This document shows positions 7,725 to 14,922 of a DNA stretch of 16,585 bases, piece after piece. Below the pieces are notes generated by a model. The model was given only the letters and a program-made list of their open reading frames with translations, ran no database searches and was not told the DNA's origin. Each line of letters opens with the position of its first letter. The first letter of the stretch is position 1. Both the position numbers and the translations under genes were made by a program. The DNA is from an uncultured Lachnospiraceae bacterium (GTDB lineage: Bacteria; Bacillota; Clostridia; Lachnospirales; Lachnospiraceae): positions 1 to 16,585 of the forward strand of contig CAKRJM010000028.1 in the NCBI GenBank assembly GCA_934351765.1, given 5' to 3'.

Positions 7725-8411
7725 TTACCGTTCCACCGGAACCGTCCAGCGGTAGCCCACATACCGGACCGTTTCCAGATACGCCTTTCCTTCATACATT
7801 CCCAGCTTGTCCCGCAGTCTGCTCACATGCACACGGACCGTATTATCCTCGATGAACTGTCCGTGCTTGTCCCATACCAGGCGCACCAGTTCGTCTCTGG
7901 AGACAGGCTCCGGCCACGCCCGCATAAGGAGCCATGCCACCCGACCTTCCTTCGGTGTCAGAGGAATCTCTTCTCCGTCCCGCTCGATCCTCCGGCTTCT
8001 CCGGTCAAAGATCAGGTTCCCGCTTTTCCAGGTGTCTGTCTCACTGCTTCCGCTCCGCCGCAGTAACGCCGCCACTCTGGAAAGAAGTTCCTTTAACCGA
8101 AACGGCTTTGCCACATAATCATCGCCGCCCAGCTCCAGTCCTTTCACCGTGTTTGCCTCATCGGAATACGCCGTCAGAAACAATACCGGGATCTTTGATA
8201 CCTGCCGCAGTTCCCGGCAGACTTCAAATCCGCTGATCCCCGGCAGGCGCACATCCAGGATCCAGAGATCCCATGTCTCCTGCTCCAGACCGGAAAGAGC
8301 CTCTTCTCCGGTTCTTGCACCGACCGCTTCATAGCCCTGATCGGTCAGCGCTTCCAGAAGCCCCTCCCGCACGGAAGTCTCATCTTCCACAACCAGAATC
8401 CGTTTTGCCAT
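7725..8411 (-). CDS. Response regulator, OmpR/PhoB family, 228 aa
   Basis: DNA-binding partner of the kinase encoded next. The receiver domain (1-118) has the acidic pair at D10-E11, phospho-acceptor D53 in LWILDVRLPG, T80 in FLTAYSD and K102 in YVAKPF. The winged-helix output domain (about 130-226) shows the family marks LTPKEGRVAWLL, DNTVRVHVSRLRDKLG and the final YVGYRW wing. Start ATG 8411 follows AAAAGGAG (8418-8425) by six bases; in-frame sequence upstream of it is leader. The output domain is complete and ends in PVER. The likely targets are the ABC permease-ATPase genes, from gene order and the operator-like repeat at 6507-6520 (inference). A terminator stem ends one base upstream of its ribosome site. 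Confidence 0.95.
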   Translation of the reverse strand: MAKRILVVEDETSVREGLLEALTDQGYEAVGARTGEEALSGLEQETWDLWILDVRLPGISGFEVCRELRQVSKIPVLFLTAYSDEANTVKGLELGGDDYVAKPFRLKELLSRVAALLRRSGSSETDTWKSGNLIFDRRSRRIERDGEEIPLTPKEGRVAWLLMRAWPEPVSRDELVRLVWDKHGQFIEDNTVRVHVSRLRDKLGMYEGKAYLETVRYVGYRWTVPVER

Positions 8412-8426
8412 ACGCTTCTCCTTTTG

Positions 8427-8468
8427 AAAAAGGGACAGACACCGCTTCTTCTGATGTCTGCCCCTTTT
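8427..8468 (-). terminator. Terminator-like hairpin abutting the response-regulator ribosome site
   Basis: Arms at 8427-8441 and 8455-8468 pair over 14 positions (core CAGACA/TGTCTG); the only mismatch becomes a G-U wobble in minus-strand RNA. The loop is 13 bases and the stem runs into TTTTT. It lies about 77 bases after the deacetylase stop and can end that transcript. Its U-run finishes one base before the AAAAGGAG of the regulator gene, so there is no room for a promoter between them; the regulator mRNA must cross or start upstream of it. Confidence 0.75.
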
Positions 8469-8544
8469 CTGTTCGTTCACTGAAAATCCGTTTAAAACCT
8501 GTTTTCTGTAAAACCAGACTTGTTTGATATCGTTTCTTCTACGC

Positions 8545-10257
8545 TTATGAACCAAAATCAGTCTTAATGATGTCGGCGGAATAGTAAACCTGTCCGCCCA
8601 CAAACGGAATTCCCTTGGCCGCATACATTTCTTCCATGGTCACGAGCTGGAAGCCCTGCGCCTTCAGCTCCGGAATGATGGTCTTGCAGGCCTCAATGGT
8701 CCATTCGTGAATATCGTGCATTAAAATAATGTCACCGTCAGCCGCCTTTGTCTTTTCATCATACAGAACGGCATTGATGGTTGCCTCCGCACTCTTCGTC
8801 TGCCAGTCCAGAGTGTCTACATCCCATCGGGCCAGCGGATACTCGTTCACATAGGCGAGCACATGATTATTCCAGCCGCCGTAAGGAGGGCGGACGGTGC
8901 TTGCTTTCGGATAGCCCCAGCCGGTGAGGATATCGTTGACACCTTCGATCTGCTGGGTGATCTCCTCATCGGTGATATTTTTCAGGTTCTCGTGGTTCAT
9001 GGTATGATTGCCCACCTGGCAGCCAAGCGCCAGCTCCCGGCCGACGATCTCCTTGGCATCTGCCGCCTTGAGTGAATCACCCACAACAAAAAAGGTTGCT
9101 CTGGCATCGTTTTCTTCCAGAATATCCAGAAGCTCCGGTGTTGTGGAAGCCTTGGGGCCATCGTCAAAGGTCAGACAGATCATGGGCTTCAAAGGATCCA
9201 CCTTGCTGCTCCCGGAAGCTGCAGGCTGACCGGAGGCCGCCTGTCCGTCTCCTGCGAGATCCACAGTCAGATAATCGCTCAGATCTGTCATGGGGATCGT
9301 AAAGGAGATGGTATCGGTCTTTTCCGGGATCAGAGATCCGCCTGCAAAGTAAAGAGTCAGTCCGTCCTCATTCCAGGTGTAATACTGGAAGTTCACCTCT
9401 GCAGCCGCAGTGGCCGCCTCCTGTACGGTTCCCTCCTGAGTCTCGGCAAATGCCTTAGTCTTTTCCGACAAAAGCTCCAGATAACCGTCCTTCAGCACAT
9501 CAGAAAGAGTAAGCTGAGCACCATCCGTCAGACGATAGGTATAAGTCTCCACCCGGCTGGACTGATTGTCCGAGGGAAGCTGCTTCTGAATATCGAATTT
9601 CACGGAAACCACGGAACTTCCGGTCTGGTAGATTTCATAATCGGCCACCATGGTCATGCGCTTCGGTGTATCGGTCCGCTGTGACTGCACCTCACTCTTG
9701 AATACCGAAACAATATCCTCAGCCCGCTCCTTGATGGCTGCATCAATGGTATCATTTCCAATTACCGGATAGCGAAGGGCATATCCCTCATAATCGGCAA
9801 TTTCTTTTAATTCCTGCGCTTCCCCGATCTCCTGCCTGTCAGCAGATACGCTGTACTGAAAATCTGCATCTGTCAGCTTCTGGAGTGTTTCCGAATTACT
9901 GGTTTCGGAAGCTGTTCCTGAAACCGGAGAATCATTCCGGTGCATAAACTTCCAGCCGATGACGCCTGCCAGCACTACCGCAAGAATCACCAGCAGCGCG
10001 ATGATCGTTATATGTACCTTCCTTCGGCTGTCCCGTTTTCTGCCTCCCGACGGGGATCGGTGTGGTCTTTCCTTCTCGTAACCTTCATGTTCCGAAGGCA
10101 TTCTCTGATTTCTCGGACCCTGATAGCTGCTTTCGTGATGCGCCGAAGCCGTTTTATGACCCTGGACATGCGTTCCCTGCGCACTGTTCCGATCTGTTCT
10201 CGGTCTGTGAGACAGCTGGATATATTCCAGCTCTTCCTTTTTTCCGTCCTGTGACAT
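8545..10257 (-). CDS. Membrane-anchored polysaccharide deacetylase (PdaC-like), 570 aa
   Basis: Predicted type II membrane protein that removes acetyl groups from a cell-wall polymer outside the membrane, most likely peptidoglycan. In order: a basic, His-rich cytoplasmic tail (1-80); one membrane helix (about 81-104, VHITIIALLVILAVVLAGVI); a middle domain (about 130-335) resembling the DUF4163/DUF3298 region found in Bacillus PdaC; a linker; and a NodB deacetylase domain (about 358-550). NodB motifs are complete: TFDDG (363-367, base D365 and metal ligand D366), HTMNH (H418, H422), RPPYG (456-460) and ILMHD (511-515). Start ATG 10257 has AGAGGA ahead; a longer frame to 10434 is non-coding leader. 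Such enzymes often give lysozyme resistance, which would fit the stress module beside it, but the substrate is inference. Confidence 0.93.
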   Translation of the reverse strand: MSQDGKKEELEYIQLSHRPRTDRNSAQGTHVQGHKTASAHHESSYQGPRNQRMPSEHEGYEKERPHRSPSGGRKRDSRRKVHITIIALLVILAVVLAGVIGWKFMHRNDSPVSGTASETSNSETLQKLTDADFQYSVSADRQEIGEAQELKEIADYEGYALRYPVIGNDTIDAAIKERAEDIVSVFKSEVQSQRTDTPKRMTMVADYEIYQTGSSVVSVKFDIQKQLPSDNQSSRVETYTYRLTDGAQLTLSDVLKDGYLELLSEKTKAFAETQEGTVQEAATAAAEVNFQYYTWNEDGLTLYFAGGSLIPEKTDTISFTIPMTDLSDYLTVDLAGDGQAASGQPAASGSSKVDPLKPMICLTFDDGPKASTTPELLDILEENDARATFFVVGDSLKAADAKEIVGRELALGCQVGNHTMNHENLKNITDEEITQQIEGVNDILTGWGYPKASTVRPPYGGWNNHVLAYVNEYPLARWDVDTLDWQTKSAEATINAVLYDEKTKAADGDIILMHDIHEWTIEACKTIIPELKAQGFQLVTMEEMYAAKGIPFVGGQVYYSADIIKTDFGS

Positions 10258-10353
10258 ATTGGTTCCTCTGCCTTTCTTTTTCCTTTCTTTCTCAATTGTT
10301 CCTATTCTATCATATATCCGTAAAAACTTCCCGCATATTTTTCTGACAATTTT

Positions 10354-10383
10354 ATTATATCTTTCTGAACATCTCTTCCTGAA
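10354..10383 (-). promoter_or_regulatory. Candidate promoter of the deacetylase gene
   Basis: A perfect -10 TATAAT on the minus strand (10354-10359) has an 18-bp spacer to a poor -35 TTCAGG (10378-10383) in an AT-rich gap. The leader to the start codon would be about 90 bases. A second -10-like TAGAAT lies closer, near 10310, with no good -35. Choice between them is open. Confidence 0.4.
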
Positions 10384-10422
10384 CTTCGGTTCTTTTCTTA
10401 ATTTCCCTCCATTCATAGTCAA

Positions 10423-10455
10423 AGCCCCTCCCACAAGCTTACTTGTGGCGGGGCT
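10423..10455 (-). terminator. Terminator hairpin after thrC
   Basis: The arms AGCCCCTCCCACAAG (10423-10437) and CTTGTGGCGGGGCT (10442-10455) pair with one bulge around a 4-base loop. On the minus strand it begins 40 bases past the thrC stop. The U-run after the stem is short (TTTG), so termination may be partial. Confidence 0.65.
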
Positions 10456-10494
10456 CAGACATCATACCTGCTTTTATTGACTGAAGGAATTCAT

Positions 10495-11985
10495 CTAGAT
10501 TCCCAGAAATTTCTTTACGGTCTCCTTCATCTCACCGGTCTCGCACACGGTCTTATGAAGCACCGGTGCCGTCCGGATCTCCTCGATCGCCTCCGGAACC
10601 TTCACGCCGGAAAGTCTGGAAAGCTCATCTACCAGAGCAAAATCCTCCATGGAATCATACTTGGGATCGATAGCCGTCAGCACGCTTCTTGTAAATTTAT
10701 AAGGACTGGCGGTGGACGCGATCACCGTCTTATTTTCATCACCGCTTTTATTCTTATACTGGCGATATACATAGGAAGCAACTGCCGTATGGGTGTCGAT
10801 GATATAACCGGTCTTGTCATATAACGCCTTGATCTCCTCGGCGGTTTCCTTTTCGTCTGCATAGCCGCCGACAAAATCAGACAGCTCGCTCTTCATGGAC
10901 TCGGTGATCTCGTACTTTCCGTTCTCGGAAAGAGATTTCATCAGCTCTGCATCCTTTCCTGCGTCCGCACCGGCAATCTTATAGAGCAGACGCTCCAGAT
11001 TGCTGGAGATCAGGATATCCATGGACGGAGAACTGGTCAGGATAAACGCCCGGTTCCGGTCATACGTTCCGGTCTGGAAGAAATCGAACAGGACCTTATT
11101 TTCATTGGACGCGCATAACAGCTTTCCGATAGGCAGTCCCATCTGCTTTGCATAATATGCTGCCAGGATATTTCCGAAGTTTCCGGTGGGAACCGTCACA
11201 TTGATGGTCTCACCTTCTTTAATGATCCCCTTCTTTAACATCTGTCCGTAGGCATATACATAGTAAACCACCTGGGGAACCAGACGGCCCACATTGATCG
11301 AGTTTGCAGAAGAGAACTGATAACCGTTTTTATCCAGCTCGGCAGCCAGCTCCTTATCACCGAACATGGCTTTTACACCGCTCTGGGCATCATCAAAGTT
11401 TCCATGGATTCCCACAACAAAGGTGTTGTCACCCTTCTGGGTCACCATCTGTTTTTTCTGGATCGGGCTTACGCCATCCCTGGGATAGAATACAATGATC
11501 TTCGTTCCCGGCACATCTGCGAATCCGGCAAGAGCAGCCTTTCCTGTATCGCCGGAGGTTGCCGTCAAAATCACGATATCATTTTTGATCTGATTTTTTC
11601 TTGCCGCTGTTACCATGAGATACGGCAGGATGGAAAGTGCCATATCCTTGAAGGCAATGGTTTTTCCGTGGAACAGCTCCAGATAATAGGCACCGTCTGC
11701 CTCTTTTAACGGAGCGATCTCCTTTGTATCAAATTTATCATCATACGCACTGTTAATACATGCTTTTAATTCTTCTTCCGTATAATCTGTCAGAAATTCT
11801 TTCATCACAGCGTATGCTGTTTCCTGGTAAGAAAGACCGGAAAGCTCTCCAAGCTTTACCGGAAGCGCCGGGATCCGGTCAGGAACAAACAGACCGCCGT
11901 CATCAGCCAGTCCCTTGAGAATTGCCTGAGATGACGTTACCTTGCCGCCTGCACCTCTTGTACTTCCATATAACAATTCGGACAT
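10495..11985 (-). CDS. thrC: Threonine synthase, 496 aa
   Basis: PLP-dependent cytoplasmic enzyme that converts O-phosphohomoserine to threonine, the last step of threonine synthesis. The N-terminal motif SELLYGSTRG...SQAILKGLADDGGLFVPD is typical of the long ThrC form. The PLP lysine is K113 in GKTIAFKDMAL. Other fold-type II marks are TATSGDTGKAAL (143-153), SSANSINVGRLVPQ (226-239) and the phosphate-binding PTGNFGN (267-273). The ~500-residue length fits this class. Start ATG 11985 has GAGAGGA upstream. It appears to be a single-gene transcript: its own promoter at 12042-12070 and a terminator at 10423-10455. The leader is only about 50 bases, so there is no room for a T-box. The other threonine genes are not in the window. 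Confidence 0.97.
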   Translation of the reverse strand: MSELLYGSTRGAGGKVTSSQAILKGLADDGGLFVPDRIPALPVKLGELSGLSYQETAYAVMKEFLTDYTEEELKACINSAYDDKFDTKEIAPLKEADGAYYLELFHGKTIAFKDMALSILPYLMVTAARKNQIKNDIVILTATSGDTGKAALAGFADVPGTKIIVFYPRDGVSPIQKKQMVTQKGDNTFVVGIHGNFDDAQSGVKAMFGDKELAAELDKNGYQFSSANSINVGRLVPQVVYYVYAYGQMLKKGIIKEGETINVTVPTGNFGNILAAYYAKQMGLPIGKLLCASNENKVLFDFFQTGTYDRNRAFILTSSPSMDILISSNLERLLYKIAGADAGKDAELMKSLSENGKYEITESMKSELSDFVGGYADEKETAEEIKALYDKTGYIIDTHTAVASYVYRQYKNKSGDENKTVIASTASPYKFTRSVLTAIDPKYDSMEDFALVDELSRLSGVKVPEAIEEIRTAPVLHKTVCETGEMKETVKKFLGI

Positions 11986-12041
11986 TTGTTTTTCCTCTCT
12001 TTTCTGCTCTTTTCGATGGGTTCCCCCGTTATCCGTTTATC

Positions 12042-12070
12042 ATCATAACACAGCTGATTTCATTTGTCAC
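12042..12070 (-). promoter_or_regulatory. Promoter of thrC
   Basis: On the minus strand, -35 GTGACA (12065-12070, five of six to consensus), a 17-bp spacer and -10 TATGAT (12042-12047) make a good housekeeping promoter. The start site would fall near 12035, giving a ~50-base leader. Confidence 0.75.
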
Positions 12071-12100
12071 CCCGGATTTTTGAATTGCCTGTCGCCTTTT

Positions 12101-12389
12101 GCGGCTCCACCCAGGCCAAACGCCCTTAGTTCATAGTCTGCTTTTCACGCCGGCCCGGCATGTTACTGCTACGGAAAATCACTCTCCGCGGCTCCACCCA
12201 GGCCAGCCAGCCGGCACATACTCTAGTTGCCTCTGTCTGGCCTGGGCAGTGAATCCGCGAAGAAACGTAGTTGTTAAACAAAAATACCGGGGCTCGGGAC
12301 GTCCCCTGCGCAGCAGACATGCACGATTCCGGCTGATTAAAATCCTTCCGATATTTTCGCCTCTATCTGGCCTGGGCAGTGGATCCGCG
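12101..12389. repeat. Nested imperfect palindromic repeat block between thrC and ybaK
   Basis: The 491-bp gap 11986-12476 contains no convincing gene. It holds the thrC promoter and this block. GCGGCTCCACCCAGGCCA occurs twice in direct orientation (12101-12118 and 12188-12205). A 31-bp sequence with core TGGCCTGGGCAGTG occurs twice (12229-12259 and 12359-12389; two differences), and its core is the reverse complement of the first repeat apart from a 3-base insertion. The order A-A-B-B makes an inner hairpin (12188-12205 with 12238-12259) inside an outer one (12101-12118 with 12368-12389). A perfect GGGACGTCCC palindrome lies at 12296-12305. It could be a family of interspersed repeats, a small non-autonomous element or a structured RNA. 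No open frame in it looks coding. From 12390 to 12476 I see nothing further. Confidence 0.75.
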
Positions 12390-12476
12390 CAAATGGCGGC
12401 GAATCAGCGCATGGAGATTCACAGGAAACGCAACTTGACTCCCGTCCGAAACGCCGGTATCTGATTTATGTTTGAT

Positions 12477-12962
12477 CTACGCTTCCTTCACCAGACTGGC
12501 AAGCTCTGCCCCGGTAAAGGCCGCCAGCTTCTCCGGATCCACAAACATCTGAACCCCTCTCTGTCCGGCGCTGACCGCGATCTCATCAAACAGTACAGCT
12601 GTTTCTTCTATATAAGTAGGGTATTTCTTTTTCATACCCACCGGTGAACAGCCGCCCCGGATATAGCCGGTCAGTCCCTGAAGCTCCTTGACATGGATCA
12701 TCTCCACCCGCTTGTCCCCGGCTGCTGTGGCTGCCTTCTTCAGATCCAGCTCCTCACAGACCGGAATACAGAACACCAGGATTCCTTTTTTCTCTCCCCG
12801 GGCCACCAGTGTTTTAAAAACCTGATCCTTGTCCAGTCCCAGCTGTGCCACCACATGAGCGCCGCTGAGATCACTTTCGTCCACCTCATATTCCATCGTG
12901 TGAAAGGGGATCCCCTCCGCCTCCAACAGCCGCATTGCATTGGTTTTTACTGCCTTCGCCAT
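12477..12962 (-). CDS. ybaK: Cys-tRNA(Pro)/Cys-tRNA(Cys) deacylase YbaK
   Basis: A 161-residue single-domain protein of the YbaK/EbsC family, which hydrolyses cysteine wrongly attached to tRNA-Pro in the cytoplasm. It has the family marks: TNAMRLLEAEGIPF at the start, the conserved lysine K50 in QVFKTLV, and the motif GYIRGGCSPVGMKKKYP (99-115). The C-terminal part SAGQRGVQMFVDPEKLAAFTGA is also typical. Start ATG 12962 has AGAGGAG at good spacing. The 48-bp gap to leuD holds only a hairpin with a weak U-tail and no promoter, so it is probably read with leuCD, perhaps at a reduced level. No functional link to leucine synthesis is evident. Confidence 0.95.
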   Translation of the reverse strand: MAKAVKTNAMRLLEAEGIPFHTMEYEVDESDLSGAHVVAQLGLDKDQVFKTLVARGEKKGILVFCIPVCEELDLKKAATAAGDKRVEMIHVKELQGLTGYIRGGCSPVGMKKKYPTYIEETAVLFDEIAVSAGQRGVQMFVDPEKLAAFTGAELASLVKEA

Positions 12963-12980
12963 GTTACACTCCTCTTACTG

Positions 12981-13008
12981 GAAAGAGCGCCCCGCAGGGC
13001 GCCCTTTC
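12981..13008 (-). terminator. Hairpin between leuD and ybaK, possible partial terminator
   Basis: A 12-bp stem GAAAGAGCGCCC/GGGCGCCCTTTC with a 4-base loop; its one mismatch is a G-U wobble on the minus strand. It begins two bases after the leuD stop. The U-tail (CTCTTTCC) is poor and the ybaK ribosome site follows closely, so it may attenuate, or stabilise the 3' end, rather than stop transcription fully. Confidence 0.5.
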
Positions 13009-13010
13009 GT

Positions 13011-13502
13011 TTATTTCTTTGTTTCGTTAATATAATTCATCAGGCCCTCTGCCCTGATGATTTTCTGCATAAACTCCGGAAACGCCTGTCCCTTAAACTG
13101 AAGCTTTTTCGTTTTATCATAAATCATGCCGCTGTCAAAGTCAATCTCCACCTCATCTCCGGCATCGATCCCCTTGGCTGCCTCCGGGCATTCGATGATC
13201 GGAAGTCCGATGTTGATGGCATTGCGGTAGAAAATACGGGCAAAGGTCTCTGCGATCACGCAGCTTACACCGGCTGCCTTGATGGCGATGGGTGCATGCT
13301 CTCTGGAGGAGCCGCAGCCAAAGTTTTTGGACGCCACAATGATGTCGCCCTTCTTTACGTTCTTCACGAAATCCTTATCAATGTCCTCCATGCAGTGTGT
13401 TGCCAGCTCTGCAGGATCGGAGGAGTTTAAGTATCTGGCGGGAATGATCACATCGGTATCTACATTATCCCCATATTTGAATACTGTTCCATCTGCTTTC
13501 AT
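13011..13502 (-). CDS. leuD: 3-isopropylmalate dehydratase small subunit
   Basis: Swivel-domain subunit (163 aa) of isopropylmalate isomerase, which with LeuC interconverts 2- and 3-isopropylmalate in leucine synthesis. The family signature [11 protein letters not shown] is at 61-71. The substrate loop YLNSSDP (24-30) follows [13 protein letters not shown]. Length fits the short LeuD class that partners ~420-residue LeuC. Start ATG 13502 is preceded by AAGGAGGA; it lies 12 bp after leuC, so the two are co-expressed. This class also includes homoaconitase-like and dimethylmalate dehydratases, so substrate is assigned by similarity and by pairing; leuA and leuB are not in the window. Confidence 0.92.
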   Translation of the reverse strand: MKADGTVFKYGDNVDTDVIIPARYLNSSDPAELATHCMEDIDKDFVKNVKKGDIIVASKNFGCGSSREHAPIAIKAAGVSCVIAETFARIFYRNAINIGLPIIECPEAAKGIDAGDEVEIDFDSGMIYDKTKKLQFKGQAFPEFMQKIIRAEGLMNYINETKK

Positions 13503-13514
13503 CGTCTGTCCTCC

Positions 13515-14783
13515 TTACATTCCAAGCTCTTCCGGACCGGAGATCCTTCCGGTCACTGCACTGGCTGCTGCAACCGCAGGGCTGGCCAGATATACCTCCG
13601 ACTTTACATGTCCCATACGGCCTACAAAGTTCCGGTTTGTAGTGGATACACAGCGCTCACCCTCTGCCAGGATTCCCATATAGCCGCCCAGGCAGGGTCC
13701 GCAGGTGGGGGTACTCACAATCGCTCCGGCCTCGATAAAGGTCTTTAACAGCCCTTCCTCCATAGCCTGGAGATAAATCTTCTGCGTTGCCGGAATCACG
13801 ATGACTCGAAGGCCTTTCTTGACCTTCCTGCCCTCCAGGATCTTTGCGGCCACACGCAGGTCATCCAGACGGCCATTGGTACAGGAGCCGATCACTACCT
13901 GATCGATGGCAACCTCACCGACCTCATCAATGCTTCTTGTATTCTCCGGCAGATGAGGGAAGGCAACGGTCGGACGGATGCTTCCCAGATCCAGACGGAT
14001 CGTCCGCACATATTCGGCATCCTCATCTGCCTCAAAACGCTTAAACGGACGTGGAGAATGTTCCTTCATATATGCAATGGCTTTTTCATCCACGGGAAAG
14101 ATTCCGTTCTTTCCGCCGGCCTCAATTGCCATATTCGCGATAGTAAAGCGATCATCCATGGACAGGGATGCAACACCCTCTCCGGTAAATTCCATGGACT
14201 GATACAGGGCGCCATCCACACCGATCATGCCGATCAGATGCAGGATCACATCTTTTCCGCTTACCCATTTCTGGAGCTTTCCGGTCAACTCAATCTTAAT
14301 CGCTGCAGGAACCTTGAACCAGGCCTTTCCGGTTGCCATGCCTGCCGCCATATCCGTGCTTCCCACACCGGTAGAAAATGCACCCAGTGCACCGTATGTA
14401 CAGGTATGAGAGTCTGCACCGATGACTACATCTCCTGCCACAACCAGTCCTTTCTCCGGAAGCAGCGCATGTTCAATCCCCATCTCTCCCACATCAAAGA
14501 AGTTGCTGATCTCGTGCTTTGCCGCAAACTCGCGGACACACTTACAGTGCTCTGCCGATTTGATATCCTTATTCGGCACAAAATGATCCAGCACCAGAGC
14601 GATCTTATCTTTATGAAATACCGAGCTGTCTTTCATTTTTTCGTCCATCTCATGAATGGCAACCGGCGATGTAATATCGTTTCCAAGAACCAGATCTAAG
14701 TCCGCTTCGATGAGCTGTCCTGCTTCCACAGACTCAAGTCCTGCGTGAGCAGCCAGGATCTTCTGCGTCATAGTCATTCCCAT
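13515..14783 (-). CDS. leuC: 3-isopropylmalate dehydratase large subunit
   Basis: Iron-sulfur catalytic subunit (422 aa) of isopropylmalate isomerase, aconitase superfamily. The [4Fe-4S] cysteines are visible: C301 in VIGSCTNGR, and C361 and C364 in [11 protein letters not shown]. The motif [21 protein letters not shown] (122-142) is typical. The length matches the shorter 'archaeal-type' LeuC paired with a 163-residue LeuD, not the ~465-residue enterobacterial form. The start is the first of three nearby ATGs (14783, 14777, 14771), because AGGAGG at 14792-14797 is eight bases from 14783. It is the first gene of leuC-leuD-ybaK and is transcribed divergently from a LysR-type regulator, which probably controls it (inference). 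Confidence 0.95.
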   Translation of the reverse strand: MGMTMTQKILAAHAGLESVEAGQLIEADLDLVLGNDITSPVAIHEMDEKMKDSSVFHKDKIALVLDHFVPNKDIKSAEHCKCVREFAAKHEISNFFDVGEMGIEHALLPEKGLVVAGDVVIGADSHTCTYGALGAFSTGVGSTDMAAGMATGKAWFKVPAAIKIELTGKLQKWVSGKDVILHLIGMIGVDGALYQSMEFTGEGVASLSMDDRFTIANMAIEAGGKNGIFPVDEKAIAYMKEHSPRPFKRFEADEDAEYVRTIRLDLGSIRPTVAFPHLPENTRSIDEVGEVAIDQVVIGSCTNGRLDDLRVAAKILEGRKVKKGLRVIVIPATQKIYLQAMEEGLLKTFIEAGAIVSTPTCGPCLGGYMGILAEGERCVSTTNRNFVGRMGHVKSEVYLASPAVAAASAVTGRISGPEELGM

Positions 14784-14818
14784 AGTAATATCCTCCTTTG
14801 GATTTTCACACTGCCCTT

Positions 14819-14847
14819 ATTATAGCATTTTCGCCGTTATAATTGAA
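14819..14847 (-). promoter_or_regulatory. Promoter of leuCD
   Basis: An extended -10, TGC-TATAAT, lies on the minus strand (hexamer 14819-14824), with a 17-bp spacer to a poor -35 TTCAAT (14842-14847). The start site would be about 30 bases before the leuC start codon. Its -35 overlaps that of the divergent regulator gene, a usual LysR-type layout in which the regulator can switch both. Confidence 0.7.
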
Positions 14848-14851
14848 ATAA
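14837..14851. promoter_or_regulatory. Candidate LysR-type operator over both -35 boxes
   Basis: TTAT-N7-ATAA, an inverted repeat containing the T-N11-A pattern of LysR-type sites, is centred at 14844 and covers the -35 regions of both divergent promoters. The assignment is by pattern and position only. Confidence 0.4.
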
Positions 14852-14871
14852 TGATTTTGTATGTTTACTAT
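14843..14871 (+). promoter_or_regulatory. Promoter of the LysR-type regulator gene
   Basis: -35 TTGAAA (14843-14848), 17-bp spacer, -10 TACTAT (14866-14871). The start site would be near 14878, about 45 bases before the start codon and immediately ahead of a perfect palindrome. Confidence 0.6.
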
Positions 14872-14880
14872 AAGCCCCGG

Positions 14881-14894
14881 TTATGATATCATAA
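14881..14894. promoter_or_regulatory. Perfect 14-bp palindrome, candidate autoregulatory site
   Basis: TTATGATATCATAA reads the same on both strands and lies just after the predicted start site of the regulator gene. A repressing autoregulatory site would fit there; binding is not shown by the sequence. Confidence 0.45.
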
Positions 14895-14922
14895 AATCAC
14901 TAATTCATGATCGGAGGCACCT

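Noticed and set aside
7215..8066. 283-codon plus-strand frame across the kinase and regulator genes
   Set aside because: Antisense shadow of two certain genes; composition rich in P, H, R and Q typical of reverse frames.
10258..10434. N-terminal extension of the deacetylase up to 10434
   Set aside because: The extra residues are basic and non-conserved, the stretch holds promoter-like boxes, and a good ribosome site precedes ATG 10257.
11986..12060. T-box or other leader riboswitch for thrC
   Set aside because: The predicted start site leaves only ~50 bases of leader, too short for a T-box, and no T-box consensus is seen.
12101..12389. CRISPR array considered for the repeated GCGGCTCCACCCAGGCCA/TGGCCTGGGCAGTG words
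   Set aside because: Only two copies in each orientation, irregular spacing (87 and 130 bp), opposite orientations and no cas genes.
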